A stretch of 64,000 nucleotides of DNA from an uncultured Flammeovirgaceae bacterium. Its GTDB lineage: Bacteria > Bacteroidota > Bacteroidia > Cytophagales > Cyclobacteriaceae. The notes under the pieces were generated by a model, which saw only the letters and a list, made by a program, of their open reading frames with translations, was not told where the DNA came from and did not search any database. Location: assembly GCA_937899105.1 (NCBI GenBank), contig CALBPF010000263.1, positions 1 through 64,000 of the forward strand. Direction: 5' to 3'. The position numbers and the translations under genes were made by a program. This document shows, in pieces, positions 41,820-51,844 of this stretch. Each line of letters opens with the position of its first letter. Within the stretch, counting starts at the first letter, position 1.

Positions 41820-43099
41820 AAATCACTGTTTAACATAAATACCCTAAACATATCCCGTTTTTTATAGAGCTCTTCATAAGAGTTAAACTCTTCAGGTAAA
41901 GGAATAATACGCTTACCATTCATTTTGAAAAATTGATCGGCAAGTGGTGTTTCAGAAGACAGATCGGATTGAACTTGACGGGATATATCTACTCCGTTTT
42001 TGGTCCAAAATGCTGAATCATAGATAATTACAGGATTCAGCATCTCGTTATAAATAATCATACGCTGATCGTAATTCAATCTGACCACCTCATTCTTTTT
42101 AAACTCGCCACCTCTAATGGTTAGCTCTTCTTTTATTTCACTGACTCCGTCATAGGTAAAAAGTGATACAGAATTAATAAAATATTCACCTTCTAACATA
42201 ATAAAGTTCACTTCAAAATTCGCTGAAGTTATTTCTCCACAGCCGACGCTAATTCTTTCGGTAATGTTGTTATCATGAACCTTAAGTGAAAGGAGTGCAT
42301 TAGTTTGCTCATCTATCCATAACTCACCTGAATATTCTTTCTCTCGTGAATCAAATTTCACAACTAAAATTTCAGAATTATTATTTGAAAATACGCTATC
42401 CAAATTGAAATCAAATTCACTTAACCTATTCAAAGGACCGTCAAAAATATATTCACTTTTGGCCATGAGTAGTTTATCAATAGCAATAGCTTTACCTAGT
42501 GTATCGCAATCGGATATTGATGAATACTCACTGCGTCGTATATTTTTCCATTGGGCGAGGTCGTAAGAAAAAAGCCGGTTCTTTCTATTGTATGAAGGTT
42601 GATAACCGGAAATATGGAGGACGCCATAAGCCTCGGTGTAACCTATATAATGACCACCCTGTTGAAGGGTTTCTTTATAAAAAGCGTAAAGGAAATACGG
42701 ATTTTTGCCTAGATAGTCTCGTAAAAAGCGATCCGTAGCTTTAACTCTGTCTCTTGTATTTTCACGCTTTCCGGATATCACAACCTCGTCCAGTATCTTG
42801 AGATCTGGTTTAAGGCGTACTTCGTTCCTCCCAATTATATCTGAAACACTCATTTTTGATGTTAAATAACCGAGGCTAGAAATAACCATGCTGTCATTAG
42901 GCTCAAGTGTGTTCGTCTCTATAGAGAAGTAGCCCATCGCATTTGCGCTATAACCGACTTTCGAAATGGGGAAATAAATCGTAGGGAATGGGATAACCGA
43001 ACCATCGCTATCGTCTACCACTTGAAATGATAGATCCTGTCCTTTTAAAGTTAATATAAAAGCAAAAAATACAAGTGCTGTTGTGCCTACCTTTATCAT
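41816..43099 (-). CDS. Carboxypeptidase-like regulatory domain-containing secreted protein
   Basis: Signal peptide; [22 protein letters not shown]...GYFSIETN...[13 protein letters not shown], as in Bacteroidota CarboxypepD_reg-like proteins. Confidence 0.75.
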   Translation of the reverse strand: MIKVGTTALVFFAFILTLKGQDLSFQVVDDSDGSVIPFPTIYFPISKVGYSANAMGYFSIETNTLEPNDSMVISSLGYLTSKMSVSDIIGRNEVRLKPDLKILDEVVISGKRENTRDRVKATDRFLRDYLGKNPYFLYAFYKETLQQGGHYIGYTEAYGVLHISGYQPSYNRKNRLFSYDLAQWKNIRRSEYSSISDCDTLGKAIAIDKLLMAKSEYIFDGPLNRLSEFDFNLDSVFSNNNSEILVVKFDSREKEYSGELWIDEQTNALLSLKVHDNNITERISVGCGEITSANFEVNFIMLEGEYFINSVSLFTYDGVSEIKEELTIRGGEFKKNEVVRLNYDQRMIIYNEMLNPVIIYDSAFWTKNGVDISRQVQSDLSSETPLADQFFKMNGKRIIPLPEEFNSYEELYKKRDMFRVFMLNSDF

Positions 43100-43189
43100 T
43101 CGATCTACAATTTAGTAATAAAAGAAGAATTGAGCAGACCGGTCACACAAATACTCATATTGATTTCACAAAATGACTGGTGGTATTCA

Positions 43190-43197
43190 TAGTTTTG
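43190..43197 (+). promoter_or_regulatory. Putative Bacteroidota -7 box (TAnnTTTG)
   Basis: TAGTTTTG 24 nt before ATG 43222 of cystathionine beta-synthase; lies inside the track's N-terminal extension, supporting the downstream start. Confidence 0.4.
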
Positions 43198-43221
43198 TAT
43201 TCAGAAGTAAAACAAAGCGAT

Positions 43222-44592
43222 ATGTATTATAATTCGGTGATAGAAGCTATTGGAAACACTCCATTGGTAAAGCTGAACAGCTTAACAAAAGGAATTAAAG
43301 GAACAGTACTTGCCAAAGTAGAGTACTTTAATCCGGGCAATTCAATGAAAGATAGGATGGCGCTAAAGATGATAGAAGATGCCGAAAAAGTAGGAATACT
43401 TAAGCCCGGCGGTACCATCATAGAAGGTACGTCCGGTAATACGGGCATGGGTCTGGCATTGGTGGCCATTTCCAGAGGCTACAAATGCATATTCACGTTG
43501 GCAGACAAACAATCGCAAGAAAAAATTGATATACTTAGAGCTGTGGGTGCAGAAGTTATTGTATGCCCTACGAACGTATCACCCGATGACCCTAGAAGTT
43601 ATTATTCTGTAGCTAAAAAACTAAATTCGGAAATTGAAAATTCTTTCTATCCCAATCAATACGATAACCTTTCTAATACTGCAGCTCATTATGAAACAAC
43701 AGGTCCGGAGATTTGGGAACAGACGGAAGGAAAAATAACGCATTACGCAGCCGGAGTGGGGACAGGAGGATCGATGTGTGGCACAGCTAAATATTTAAAA
43801 GAACAAAACCCGGATGTCGTCTCGGTGGGTATAGATACCTATGGTTCAGTCTTTAAAAAATATAAAGAAACCGGTCAATTCGATGAGAATGAAGTTTATC
43901 CTTATTTGACTGAGGGTATTGGGGAGGATATTCTTCCTAAAAACGTTGACTTTTCAATGATCGACCACTTTGTTAAAGTCACCGATAAGGATGGTGCGAT
44001 CATGACCCGAAAATTGGCTAGAGAAGAAGGGCTTTTTTGTGGCTGGTCATGCGGCTCAGCAGTGCATGGCGCGCTTGAATATGCAAGGGAAAATCTGGAA
44101 GAGAATGACCTTATGGTGGTCATACTGCCTGATCATGGTACGAGGTATAAAGGCAAGGTATATAACGACAACTGGATGAAAGATCACGGATTCATTGAGG
44201 CTCGTGAATTTGCTACGGCAAAAGATATCATAACTAATAAGAACGGTACCGGTAAATTATTTACTGTTGAAAAATCTAAAAAAATAGCTTCCGTAGTTAA
44301 AATGCTTAATACGCAGGGCATAGATCAGATTCCTGTAGTTGACGGCGACCATTTTGTAGGCAGCGTCAGCGCCGCCAAGCTTCTTGAAAAACTTATAGAA
44401 GCTCCTGAGATCAAAGATATGGAGGTAGGCGAGGTTATGGATGGTCCTATTCCCTTTGTGGGACTGGATAATACCCTAGATGTACTTTCTTCTATGATGA
44501 ATAAAGACAACAGAGCAATACTCGTTAGAGATGAGGCTCACAAGGTACACATTATTACTCAGCACGATATTTTATTGGCAATGACAAACTAA
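43222..44592 (+). CDS. Cystathionine beta-synthase (PLP enzyme with C-terminal CBS pair)
   Basis: IGNTPLVKLNSL, EYFNPGNSMKDRMAL, EGTSGNTGMGLA, GTGGSMCG; C-terminal CBS domains. ATG at 43222 preferred over the upstream start at 43180. Confidence 0.92.
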   Translation: MYYNSVIEAIGNTPLVKLNSLTKGIKGTVLAKVEYFNPGNSMKDRMALKMIEDAEKVGILKPGGTIIEGTSGNTGMGLALVAISRGYKCIFTLADKQSQEKIDILRAVGAEVIVCPTNVSPDDPRSYYSVAKKLNSEIENSFYPNQYDNLSNTAAHYETTGPEIWEQTEGKITHYAAGVGTGGSMCGTAKYLKEQNPDVVSVGIDTYGSVFKKYKETGQFDENEVYPYLTEGIGEDILPKNVDFSMIDHFVKVTDKDGAIMTRKLAREEGLFCGWSCGSAVHGALEYARENLEENDLMVVILPDHGTRYKGKVYNDNWMKDHGFIEAREFATAKDIITNKNGTGKLFTVEKSKKIASVVKMLNTQGIDQIPVVDGDHFVGSVSAAKLLEKLIEAPEIKDMEVGEVMDGPIPFVGLDNTLDVLSSMMNKDNRAILVRDEAHKVHIITQHDILLAMTN

Positions 44593-44658
44593 ATGGCATT
44601 ATGATTGTTATACATGTATAGGTTGATAACATGTTTATGTAAGTAAGTTTTGGGATAG

Positions 44659-44686
44659 GCCCTGCCGTGGTTGGCAGGGCTTTTTT
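44659..44686 (+). terminator. Rho-independent terminator
   Basis: Perfect 8-bp stem gccctgcc-gtggtt-ggcagggc followed by TTTTTT, downstream of the CBS gene. Confidence 0.92.
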
Positions 44687-44738
44687 GTTGAATTAGCCCA
44701 AAATTATTACATTGAAAATGTTAAAAACAGCGAATTCA

Positions 44739-44746
44739 TAACTTTG
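44739..44746 (+). promoter_or_regulatory. Putative Bacteroidota -7 box (TAnnTTTG)
   Basis: TAACTTTG ending 4 nt before ATG at 44751. Confidence 0.5.
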
Positions 44747-44750
44747 CCGA

Positions 44751-46253
44751 ATGTCTTGGTCAAGGTTATGTTGGTTTTTTTACATTGTCTTTTTATCTCG
44801 CCTGACGAACGCACAACCAAACCAAATTGATAGTCTTAGCCTTCTGATTGAGGAGGTAAACGATCCCATTTCAAAGGTAAGTTTACTGAATCAAAGAGCA
44901 TTTTTGCTTATAGACGAAGAGCTTGGCAAAGCGACTAGAGATGTGACCGAAGCGATGTCAATAGCAAAGGAAAATGGCTATATAACAGGAATCGCTCGTA
45001 GCGAGAGTATTACAGGTAGTATCCATTGGGCGGTGGGTGACTATGATAGGGCTCTGGCTTCCTATTTTTCAGCTTTAAAAGACTATGAATCTTTAGGAGA
45101 TTCTGTGGGCATCGCCAAGATTTATAATAATTTGGGTGAAGTCAATAAAAGGTTGGGTAACTACGAGCGTTCGCTCGAATTATTAAAAGAGGCGCAGATG
45201 GTAGCTGAATCCATCACTGAACCATTAACAATTTATATTAATCTAGGAGAGCTTTACACTTTACTAGAAGCGTATGATAGTGCAAAACTTTATTTTAAAA
45301 AGGCGGCAGCCAACCAAAGAATTTTGAAAAGCAAAAGTGAGTTTGCCCTGACTCAGCTTGGGTTTGCCGAGATATATTTTAAGACTGACAAGTTGCAGGC
45401 GGCTTTAAATACTGCAATATCTGCACTGGTTTCATTTCAGGAAGATGGAAATATACGGGGGCAAGCTTCATCTCAATTTTTACTTGCCAGAATCCATTTC
45501 AAATTAGGAAATGCAAAAAAATCTTCGAATTATTTTGATGAGACACTAAAGAACGCTAAAGCTGTAAGTGATCGAAGGTTGCAGATGGAAGTTCACAAAA
45601 CTCTTTCTGAGATCTTTGTTAAGCATCGTGATTTTGAAGGAGCGCTTGAAGAGTATATCAGCTATGTGGCTGCTAAGGACAGCATGATCTCAGAATTGAA
45701 GAAAGCTCAAATTGAGCGTCTCCAAGCAGAGTATGAGACGGATATTCTGCTTAATGATAAATCCAACGCTGAAATGGAGCTAAGGAATAGAAATATTGCG
45801 ATTCTGGGTACTATCATGCTCTTAATTCTTTCTTTGGCGTTTGTTAAAGTACTTATATCTCAAAGAGGCCGTCAACGCATGATAAACCAAACGCTTGAAG
45901 CAAACAACCGTAAGATTGAAGAGCAAAATGAAAAGATAATAGCGCAGTCGGAGCAGCTGCTCGTACTTAACGAAAACCTTAAGTCTATGAACGATGGACT
46001 TGAAGTTAAAATCCAGAAGCGAACAGAGTTACTAAAGAAAAGGAATAGAACATTGGAAGAATATGCCTATGCCAACGCTCATGAACTAAGAGCGCCAGTG
46101 GCCAGTATTCTTGGCTTGGCTAATTTATTAGAAAATACACAACTAAACCACAAAGAACAGGAGTTGTTAGGGCATCTTAAAAATTCTACTACGATGTTGG
46201 ACGATGTTTTAAGATCGCTTCGTGAAAAGTTGTCTGCCCATTCTCAAGATTAA
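44751..46253 (+). CDS. TPR membrane protein with C-terminal HisKA/DHp-like segment and no HATPase domain
   Basis: Signal peptide, TPRs, TM (IAILGTIMLLILSLAFVKVLI), coiled coil, EEYAYANAHELRAPVASILGLANLLENTQLNHKEQELLGHLKNSTTMLDDVLRSLREKL then stop; no N/G1/G2 ATPase boxes follow. Confidence 0.88.
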   Translation: MSWSRLCWFFYIVFLSRLTNAQPNQIDSLSLLIEEVNDPISKVSLLNQRAFLLIDEELGKATRDVTEAMSIAKENGYITGIARSESITGSIHWAVGDYDRALASYFSALKDYESLGDSVGIAKIYNNLGEVNKRLGNYERSLELLKEAQMVAESITEPLTIYINLGELYTLLEAYDSAKLYFKKAAANQRILKSKSEFALTQLGFAEIYFKTDKLQAALNTAISALVSFQEDGNIRGQASSQFLLARIHFKLGNAKKSSNYFDETLKNAKAVSDRRLQMEVHKTLSEIFVKHRDFEGALEEYISYVAAKDSMISELKKAQIERLQAEYETDILLNDKSNAEMELRNRNIAILGTIMLLILSLAFVKVLISQRGRQRMINQTLEANNRKIEEQNEKIIAQSEQLLVLNENLKSMNDGLEVKIQKRTELLKKRNRTLEEYAYANAHELRAPVASILGLANLLENTQLNHKEQELLGHLKNSTTMLDDVLRSLREKLSAHSQD

Positions 46254-46273
46254 TCACCAACCTCACAACACTT

Positions 46274-46861
46274 TCAAATTATTACCACCTTACTTCCTGG
46301 AAGTACCTCCGCTAACTCCGGGGATGGCCCCAGGTTTCTTTGCATAAAGTCATTCAATTCGTCACGTGTTTCTGATGATAATAGATGCTGGATTTGCTCA
46401 AGCGTTTGCCCACTTACCATATAAGGCATCTGGCTAAGGTTTAAAGAGTTGCCATTGCATTGTGCGAAAATCTGATACTCGGTAACTTCCGATACAGGTA
46501 CTTGACTTACCAGGCAGTTGTTTATCAAGGCTAAAGCGTCGCCAGGATTGGAGCTCATGATCTGCATGCGTTTACTGAAATCAACATTTTCTAGAAAGTA
46601 TCGTTCTATCGATGCCATAGATTTCCTGGATATTGCCTTTCTAATGGTATCTGCACAGTTTGCACAAATAGCATATTCAAAGATTACCTCTTTAGCTGAG
46701 AAGCCATCATATTGTTTAATAGCTTTTTCTATGAAATACTCCGTTCCACCTTCAAGCAGATAACGGTCGCATTCTATACACCTTTCAAAAGGAAGTCCTG
46801 ACGAATAGGAATAAAATTCCTTTGGGATATCAACTAAACGATTCGTTACCGACATACTCAA
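46274..46861 (-). CDS. Hypothetical protein with two CxxC motifs
   Basis: 195 aa; ERCIECDRYLLEGGTEYFIEKAI...FEYAICANCADTIRKAI. Confidence 0.65.
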   Translation of the reverse strand: MSMSVTNRLVDIPKEFYSYSSGLPFERCIECDRYLLEGGTEYFIEKAIKQYDGFSAKEVIFEYAICANCADTIRKAISRKSMASIERYFLENVDFSKRMQIMSSNPGDALALINNCLVSQVPVSEVTEYQIFAQCNGNSLNLSQMPYMVSGQTLEQIQHLLSSETRDELNDFMQRNLGPSPELAEVLPGSKVVII

Positions 46862-46949
46862 AACTACTTAAAGACCGCCGAAAAAGTGATGTTGCGGAAA
46901 CCTTCATTAATCGATGTTGTCTTTTTAAGCATAACGAAAACGATTAATT

Positions 46950-47699
46950 ATGAACTTTCATTCCCTTGTGCGTACAACTCTTTCATTTTTTAGTCTTTTT
47001 CTGATTCTCTTCATTTCCGGTTGTTACTTCGATTTTGACGAAGACGACGATAACTGCATAGAAGGTAGAGGAACTTTTGTGACAGACGTTTTTGAGTTTA
47101 GTGAGTTTAATAGAATATCTAATTCCCTCAATGCACATATAAGAATTACAACTGGCAGATCAAACCATAGTGTGACAATCACGGCGCAAAATACTGTTTT
47201 AGACCAGATTAACATACGAACTCGTGGTGGTGAATTAATCCTTGAATCAGATAGATGTATCCATCGCGCAGATTTACAAATAGATATCTCATTATATGAG
47301 TTAACGGGCCTTTTTAATGCTGGAAGTGCAGATGTACAAGGTACTAATGTTTGGGAGGCCGATGGACTTACTATAAATTTAAGTGGATCAGGAAGTGTGG
47401 ATGCTATTTTAGATGTCATTGAGTCAGATGTTTCTATTGCCGGAAGTGGACATGTGGATTTAACAGGTTCCGTTGAAAATGCTGAAATATCAATAGCCGG
47501 ATCAGGAGATTATGAAGCCTTTGGATTAGCATCTGAAGACAGCGACATTACTATATCAGGGTCTGGTAACGCTGACGTTTTTGTGCGCGATGAATTAACG
47601 GGCTCTATTAGTGGTAGCTGGCGAATAAATTACAAGGGTAATCCTAGAATTGTTGATGTTACCGTTACCGGGTCAGGAAGGGTGGTGAACAGAGATTAG
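46950..47699 (+). CDS. DUF2807 (head GIN domain) putative lipoprotein
   Basis: Lipobox-like FISGCYFDF; repeated GSG-type strands (SGSGSVDAIL, AGSGHVDLTG, AGSGDYEAFG, SGSGNADVFV, TGSGRVVN). Confidence 0.85.
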   Translation: MNFHSLVRTTLSFFSLFLILFISGCYFDFDEDDDNCIEGRGTFVTDVFEFSEFNRISNSLNAHIRITTGRSNHSVTITAQNTVLDQINIRTRGGELILESDRCIHRADLQIDISLYELTGLFNAGSADVQGTNVWEADGLTINLSGSGSVDAILDVIESDVSIAGSGHVDLTGSVENAEISIAGSGDYEAFGLASEDSDITISGSGNADVFVRDELTGSISGSWRINYKGNPRIVDVTVTGSGRVVNRD

Positions 47700-47745
47700 C
47701 ATCTAAGTTTGAATCCTTACAGGCTTTTTTAGCTAATTTTAACTC

Positions 47746-48144
47746 ATGAGGTTGTGTCTTTTATCAGTAGTTTTCTTTGTTTTTCAGGTAAGTTATGCTC
47801 AGAAGAAGCTTGAGTTTGGCGACACACCTACTACAAATGCCAAACCAAAATACCGTTCAAACCCAAAGGAGCATAAGAATAGAAGGGTAATTCACTGGAT
47901 CAAGACCAGTTCTAAAGGCCTGCTATTAGGTAACCGATGCGTGGAGAAGGTAACTACTGACATGGGTTTTGTTTATCTGATTCAACCTAAAGGTCAAAAG
48001 GGCTACAAGAATGGATTTAACCGGTTTACTCACAACTTTGCCGCTAAGTTTCGAATACTTCTTCGGAACGGCCCCTTTTGGAAATTCAAGTTGAAAAAGA
48101 AAACCAATGAATGTCGCAAAGAAACAGGAGACTTTGTAGGTTGA
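47746..48144 (+). CDS. Hypothetical secreted basic protein
   Basis: 132 aa with signal peptide MRLCLLSVVFFVFQVSYAQ; Lys/Arg-rich mature part. Confidence 0.6.
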   Translation: MRLCLLSVVFFVFQVSYAQKKLEFGDTPTTNAKPKYRSNPKEHKNRRVIHWIKTSSKGLLLGNRCVEKVTTDMGFVYLIQPKGQKGYKNGFNRFTHNFAAKFRILLRNGPFWKFKLKKKTNECRKETGDFVG

Positions 48145-49488
48145 TCAAATACCCGTGTAGTTAAATGGTGTGATTGTTTTTAACTCTGCTTTTACGCCGT
48201 CCTTGATGTTTAAACTATCCACAAATTCGTGAATAGACCGTTGCGTGATCTTTTCGTTTTTTCGGGTTAAGTCTTTTAAAGCCTCGTATGGCTTTGGGTA
48301 TCCCTCTCGCCTTAAAATGGTTTGAATAGCTTCTGCAACAACAGCCCAGTTATCTTCGAGATCCGCCGAGATAGCATTTTCATTAAGTTCAAGCTTATTC
48401 ATTCCTTTTATTAAAGACTTAAGCGCAATCAGCATATGACCTAATGGAGTACCAATATTCCTCAATACAGTGGAATCGGTAAGATCTCTTTGTAACCTTG
48501 AAATTGGCAGTTTGACGGACATATGTTCAAATAAAGCATTGGCCAGACCCAAGTTGCCCTCTGCATTTTCGAAATCTATCGGGTTAACTTTATGCGGCAT
48601 GGCTGAAGACCCTACCTCACCGGCTTTTATTTTCTGTTTGAAGTAATTCATTGAAACATAATGCCAAACATCTCGACTAAAATCAATTAGAATCGTATTG
48701 ATACGTTTAAGATTGTCAAAAAGAGCTGCTAGATGATCGTAATGTTCGATCTGAGTAGTTGGATGACTGCGTTGCAGACCTAAATATTTGGTGACAAAAT
48801 TATCTCCAAAGGCTCTCCAATCTACATTTGGATATGCTACAAAATGCGCATTAAAGTTCCCGGTGGCTCCACCAAATTTAGCCGCGTAAGGTATGCTTTT
48901 TAACAGCTTTATCTGATTCAATGTCCGCTCATGAAAAACTTCAATTTCTTTTCCAAGACGGGTGGGAGAAGCAGGCTGACCGTGAGTTTTTGCCAGCATG
49001 GCAACGTCAGCCCATTTCTTGGAAAATTTATTAAGAAGTTCAACTACTTCATTAAGAATAGGATAGACCGCAGTATCCAAAACTTCTTTTAATGACAGGG
49101 GTATGGAAGTATTATTGATGTCTTGTGAAGTAAGGCCAAAGTGGATAAACTCCTTAAATTTATTGATGTTGAGCTCGTCAAATTTCTCTTTCAGAAAGTA
49201 TTCAACGGCCTTTACATCATGATTGGTAATCTTTTCAATACCCTTAATTTTCCTAGCATCATGAGTACTGAAATTTTTATAAATCTCTCGAAGAGGCTCA
49301 AATAGATTCTTATCAAAATCAGCCAGTTGCGGGATAGGTAATTCGCATAGGGCAATAAAGTATTCAACCTCGACACGAATCCGATATTTTATAAGTCCAA
49401 ATTCCGAAAGATATTCGGCTAAGGGAGTCGTATGCCTTCTATATCTACCATCAATTGGTGAGATGGCCGAAAACTCATTTAATTCCAT
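48145..49488 (-). CDS. purB: Adenylosuccinate lyase
   Basis: AISPIDGRYRRHT, HFGLTSQDINNTS, KTHGQPASPTRLGKE, GSSAMPHKVNPIDFENAEGN. Confidence 0.96.
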   Translation of the reverse strand: MELNEFSAISPIDGRYRRHTTPLAEYLSEFGLIKYRIRVEVEYFIALCELPIPQLADFDKNLFEPLREIYKNFSTHDARKIKGIEKITNHDVKAVEYFLKEKFDELNINKFKEFIHFGLTSQDINNTSIPLSLKEVLDTAVYPILNEVVELLNKFSKKWADVAMLAKTHGQPASPTRLGKEIEVFHERTLNQIKLLKSIPYAAKFGGATGNFNAHFVAYPNVDWRAFGDNFVTKYLGLQRSHPTTQIEHYDHLAALFDNLKRINTILIDFSRDVWHYVSMNYFKQKIKAGEVGSSAMPHKVNPIDFENAEGNLGLANALFEHMSVKLPISRLQRDLTDSTVLRNIGTPLGHMLIALKSLIKGMNKLELNENAISADLEDNWAVVAEAIQTILRREGYPKPYEALKDLTRKNEKITQRSIHEFVDSLNIKDGVKAELKTITPFNYTGI

Positions 49489-49582
49489 TTTACCTCATTA
49501 ACTTGAAGCGCCCAAAGGTAATAAATACTTATCCGTTCATGTAAATGTTTAGGTCAGAAGATTTCATGGTAAGGCCATTTTG

Positions 49583-49590
49583 TAAGTTTG
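49583..49590 (+). promoter_or_regulatory. Putative Bacteroidota -7 box (TAnnTTTG)
   Basis: TAAGTTTG ending 4 nt before GTG at 49595. Confidence 0.45.
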
Positions 49591-49594
49591 CAGC

Positions 49595-51838
49595 GTGAAT
49601 CGGATAGTACTGTTTTTATTTATTTTTTTTAGTGTTATTCGGTTACACGGCCAACAATATGCCCAAAAATATCAGCTCATCGCCGCCAAGGTTGATGGCG
49701 AAATTGAGCTTGATGGAAAATTATTAGAAGATTTTTGGGGCAAGGCGAATTCAGCAAAGGACTTTTTACAAAACTTCCCTGACGACTCCTTAAAGGCCAC
49801 GGATCAGACGATAGTAAAGCTTGCATTCAATGATGAATTCTTATATATCGGGGGAATTTGTTTCGAGGGTTCTAACAAAGATGATGTCATAACCTCGTTA
49901 AGAAGAGATTTTAGCTGGCCGAATAATGAGAATATTAGTGTGTACATTGATCCTTACAATGACTACACCAATGGATTTACCTTTGGTTTGACACCATTGG
50001 GAGTGCAGCGTGAAGGATTGGTAACCAATGGTGTAGACGTTAGGACAGACTGGGACAACAAGTGGTACTCGGCTGTACAGAAATATGACGATCGCTGGGA
50101 ATTTGAGATGGCCATACCCTTTAAAACATTACGTTATGACGAGGATAATGGAGACTGGAATATTGTCTTCTTAAGGAACAATTTAAAGCGCAATGAACGC
50201 TCAGCCTGGACTTTAGTTCCTCAGGGTTTCCGTGCTTCCGCATTTGCATTTGCCGGAAGGCTTACTTTTGATTCGCCTCTACCTAAGGCGGGGAGTAATT
50301 TTGTGATAATTCCATTTATCGCCAGTGGCATTGCAAAGGATTATGAAGATAATACACCAACCGACCGCGACTTTCAGATGGGGTTTGATGCGAAGATTGG
50401 AGTAACCTCTTCTTTGAACCTCGACCTAACGGTAAACCCTGACTTTTCTCAGGTTGAAGTAGACAGGCAGGTTACCAACTTAAGTCGTTTTGAAATCAGA
50501 TTCCCGGAAAGGAGGCAATTTTTTCTTGAAAACCAGGATCTTTTTGGAGAAAGTGGGTTTGGGAATACTCGCCCTTTCTTTAGTCGTAGAATTGGAATAG
50601 CTCAAGATACGTCCGGTAGTACTATTCAGATTCCCATTACTTATGGAGCTCGACTCAGTGGTAAATTAGGGCAGAATTGGCGCTTGGGATTTTTAAATAT
50701 GCAAACTAAAAGTGAGGATACAGCTCGATTAACGGGAACAGAAGAAATCGAAAACTCCTTTAAATTACTGTCACAGAATTATACTGTGGCTGTATTGCAA
50801 AGACAAATCTTCGAAAGATCCAATGTAGGGATCATTGCGGTTAACCGCCAAGCTTTTAATTACAAAGAGAATGACTCTACGCTATCCACAAGTGAGTATA
50901 ACCGGGTGATAGGAGTGGATTATAACTTGCTGAGTGCCGACGGAAGGTGGGAGGGTGATTTCTATTTTCATCATTCTTTTGATCCCGTACAAGAAGATGA
51001 TGCCTTTTCAGGGGGGGCTTTTTTACGTTATAACACAACTAAATTTAATCTTGGCGCCATTACCTCTGTGGTAGGCGATGGCTACAATGCTGAGGTAGGA
51101 TTTATTCAGCGAAAGGATATCATAAGAATGACCACTTTCGGTGATTACAGGATGTATCCAAAACAAGGCGGGCCGGTAAACAACCATGGGCCAGGAGGCC
51201 GGTACAGTTACTTTGGCGATTTAAATTTCGACAGAACAGATTTGGAATATGAGATTAGTTATCAGGTAGAATTCAACAATACAGCCGGTGCTGAGTTTGA
51301 ATATGGCTACACGTTTCAAAGACTCAGGGATGATTTCGAACCCATAGATGATTACGTGCTTATAGAAGGCACATCATATGACTGGAGGTCATACAGCCTT
51401 TCCTTTAATACCGACAGGCGCAAATTACTGTGGGTAGACGCTGAAGCCAGTTTAGGTGGCTTTTACAATGGTAATATTCAAAATTATAATGCATCTATAA
51501 ACTATAGGTACCAGCCCTTTTTGAATCTTTCTCTCACTTTTGATTATAACTTTATTGACCTTCCTCAAATCGCAGACTTGTCTGTCGTTTCCGCTAAAGA
51601 GGAGTTTTGGTTAATAAGCCCAAGAGTTGATCTGACCTTTACTGATAAATTATTCCTGACTACCTTTGCACAGTACAATGAACAGGCAGATAATGTCAAT
51701 TTAAATGCCAGATTTCAATGGCGTTTTAAACCTGTATCAGATTTGTTTGTTGTTTACACAGATAATTATTTTCCAAATAACTTTGCAGCAAAAAGTAGAG
51801 CGCTGGTATGCAAATTGACATACTGGCTTAACATTTAA
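49595..51838 (+). CDS. DUF5916 / carbohydrate-binding family 9-like outer-membrane protein
   Basis: Signal peptide, AAKVDGEIELDGKLLEDFWGKAN (CBM9-like), C-terminal beta-barrel-like strands (FSQVEVDRQVTNLSRFEIRFPERRQFFLENQDLF). GTG start. Confidence 0.88.
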   Translation: MNRIVLFLFIFFSVIRLHGQQYAQKYQLIAAKVDGEIELDGKLLEDFWGKANSAKDFLQNFPDDSLKATDQTIVKLAFNDEFLYIGGICFEGSNKDDVITSLRRDFSWPNNENISVYIDPYNDYTNGFTFGLTPLGVQREGLVTNGVDVRTDWDNKWYSAVQKYDDRWEFEMAIPFKTLRYDEDNGDWNIVFLRNNLKRNERSAWTLVPQGFRASAFAFAGRLTFDSPLPKAGSNFVIIPFIASGIAKDYEDNTPTDRDFQMGFDAKIGVTSSLNLDLTVNPDFSQVEVDRQVTNLSRFEIRFPERRQFFLENQDLFGESGFGNTRPFFSRRIGIAQDTSGSTIQIPITYGARLSGKLGQNWRLGFLNMQTKSEDTARLTGTEEIENSFKLLSQNYTVAVLQRQIFERSNVGIIAVNRQAFNYKENDSTLSTSEYNRVIGVDYNLLSADGRWEGDFYFHHSFDPVQEDDAFSGGAFLRYNTTKFNLGAITSVVGDGYNAEVGFIQRKDIIRMTTFGDYRMYPKQGGPVNNHGPGGRYSYFGDLNFDRTDLEYEISYQVEFNNTAGAEFEYGYTFQRLRDDFEPIDDYVLIEGTSYDWRSYSLSFNTDRRKLLWVDAEASLGGFYNGNIQNYNASINYRYQPFLNLSLTFDYNFIDLPQIADLSVVSAKEEFWLISPRVDLTFTDKLFLTTFAQYNEQADNVNLNARFQWRFKPVSDLFVVYTDNYFPNNFAAKSRALVCKLTYWLNI

Positions 51839-51844
51839 CAACCG

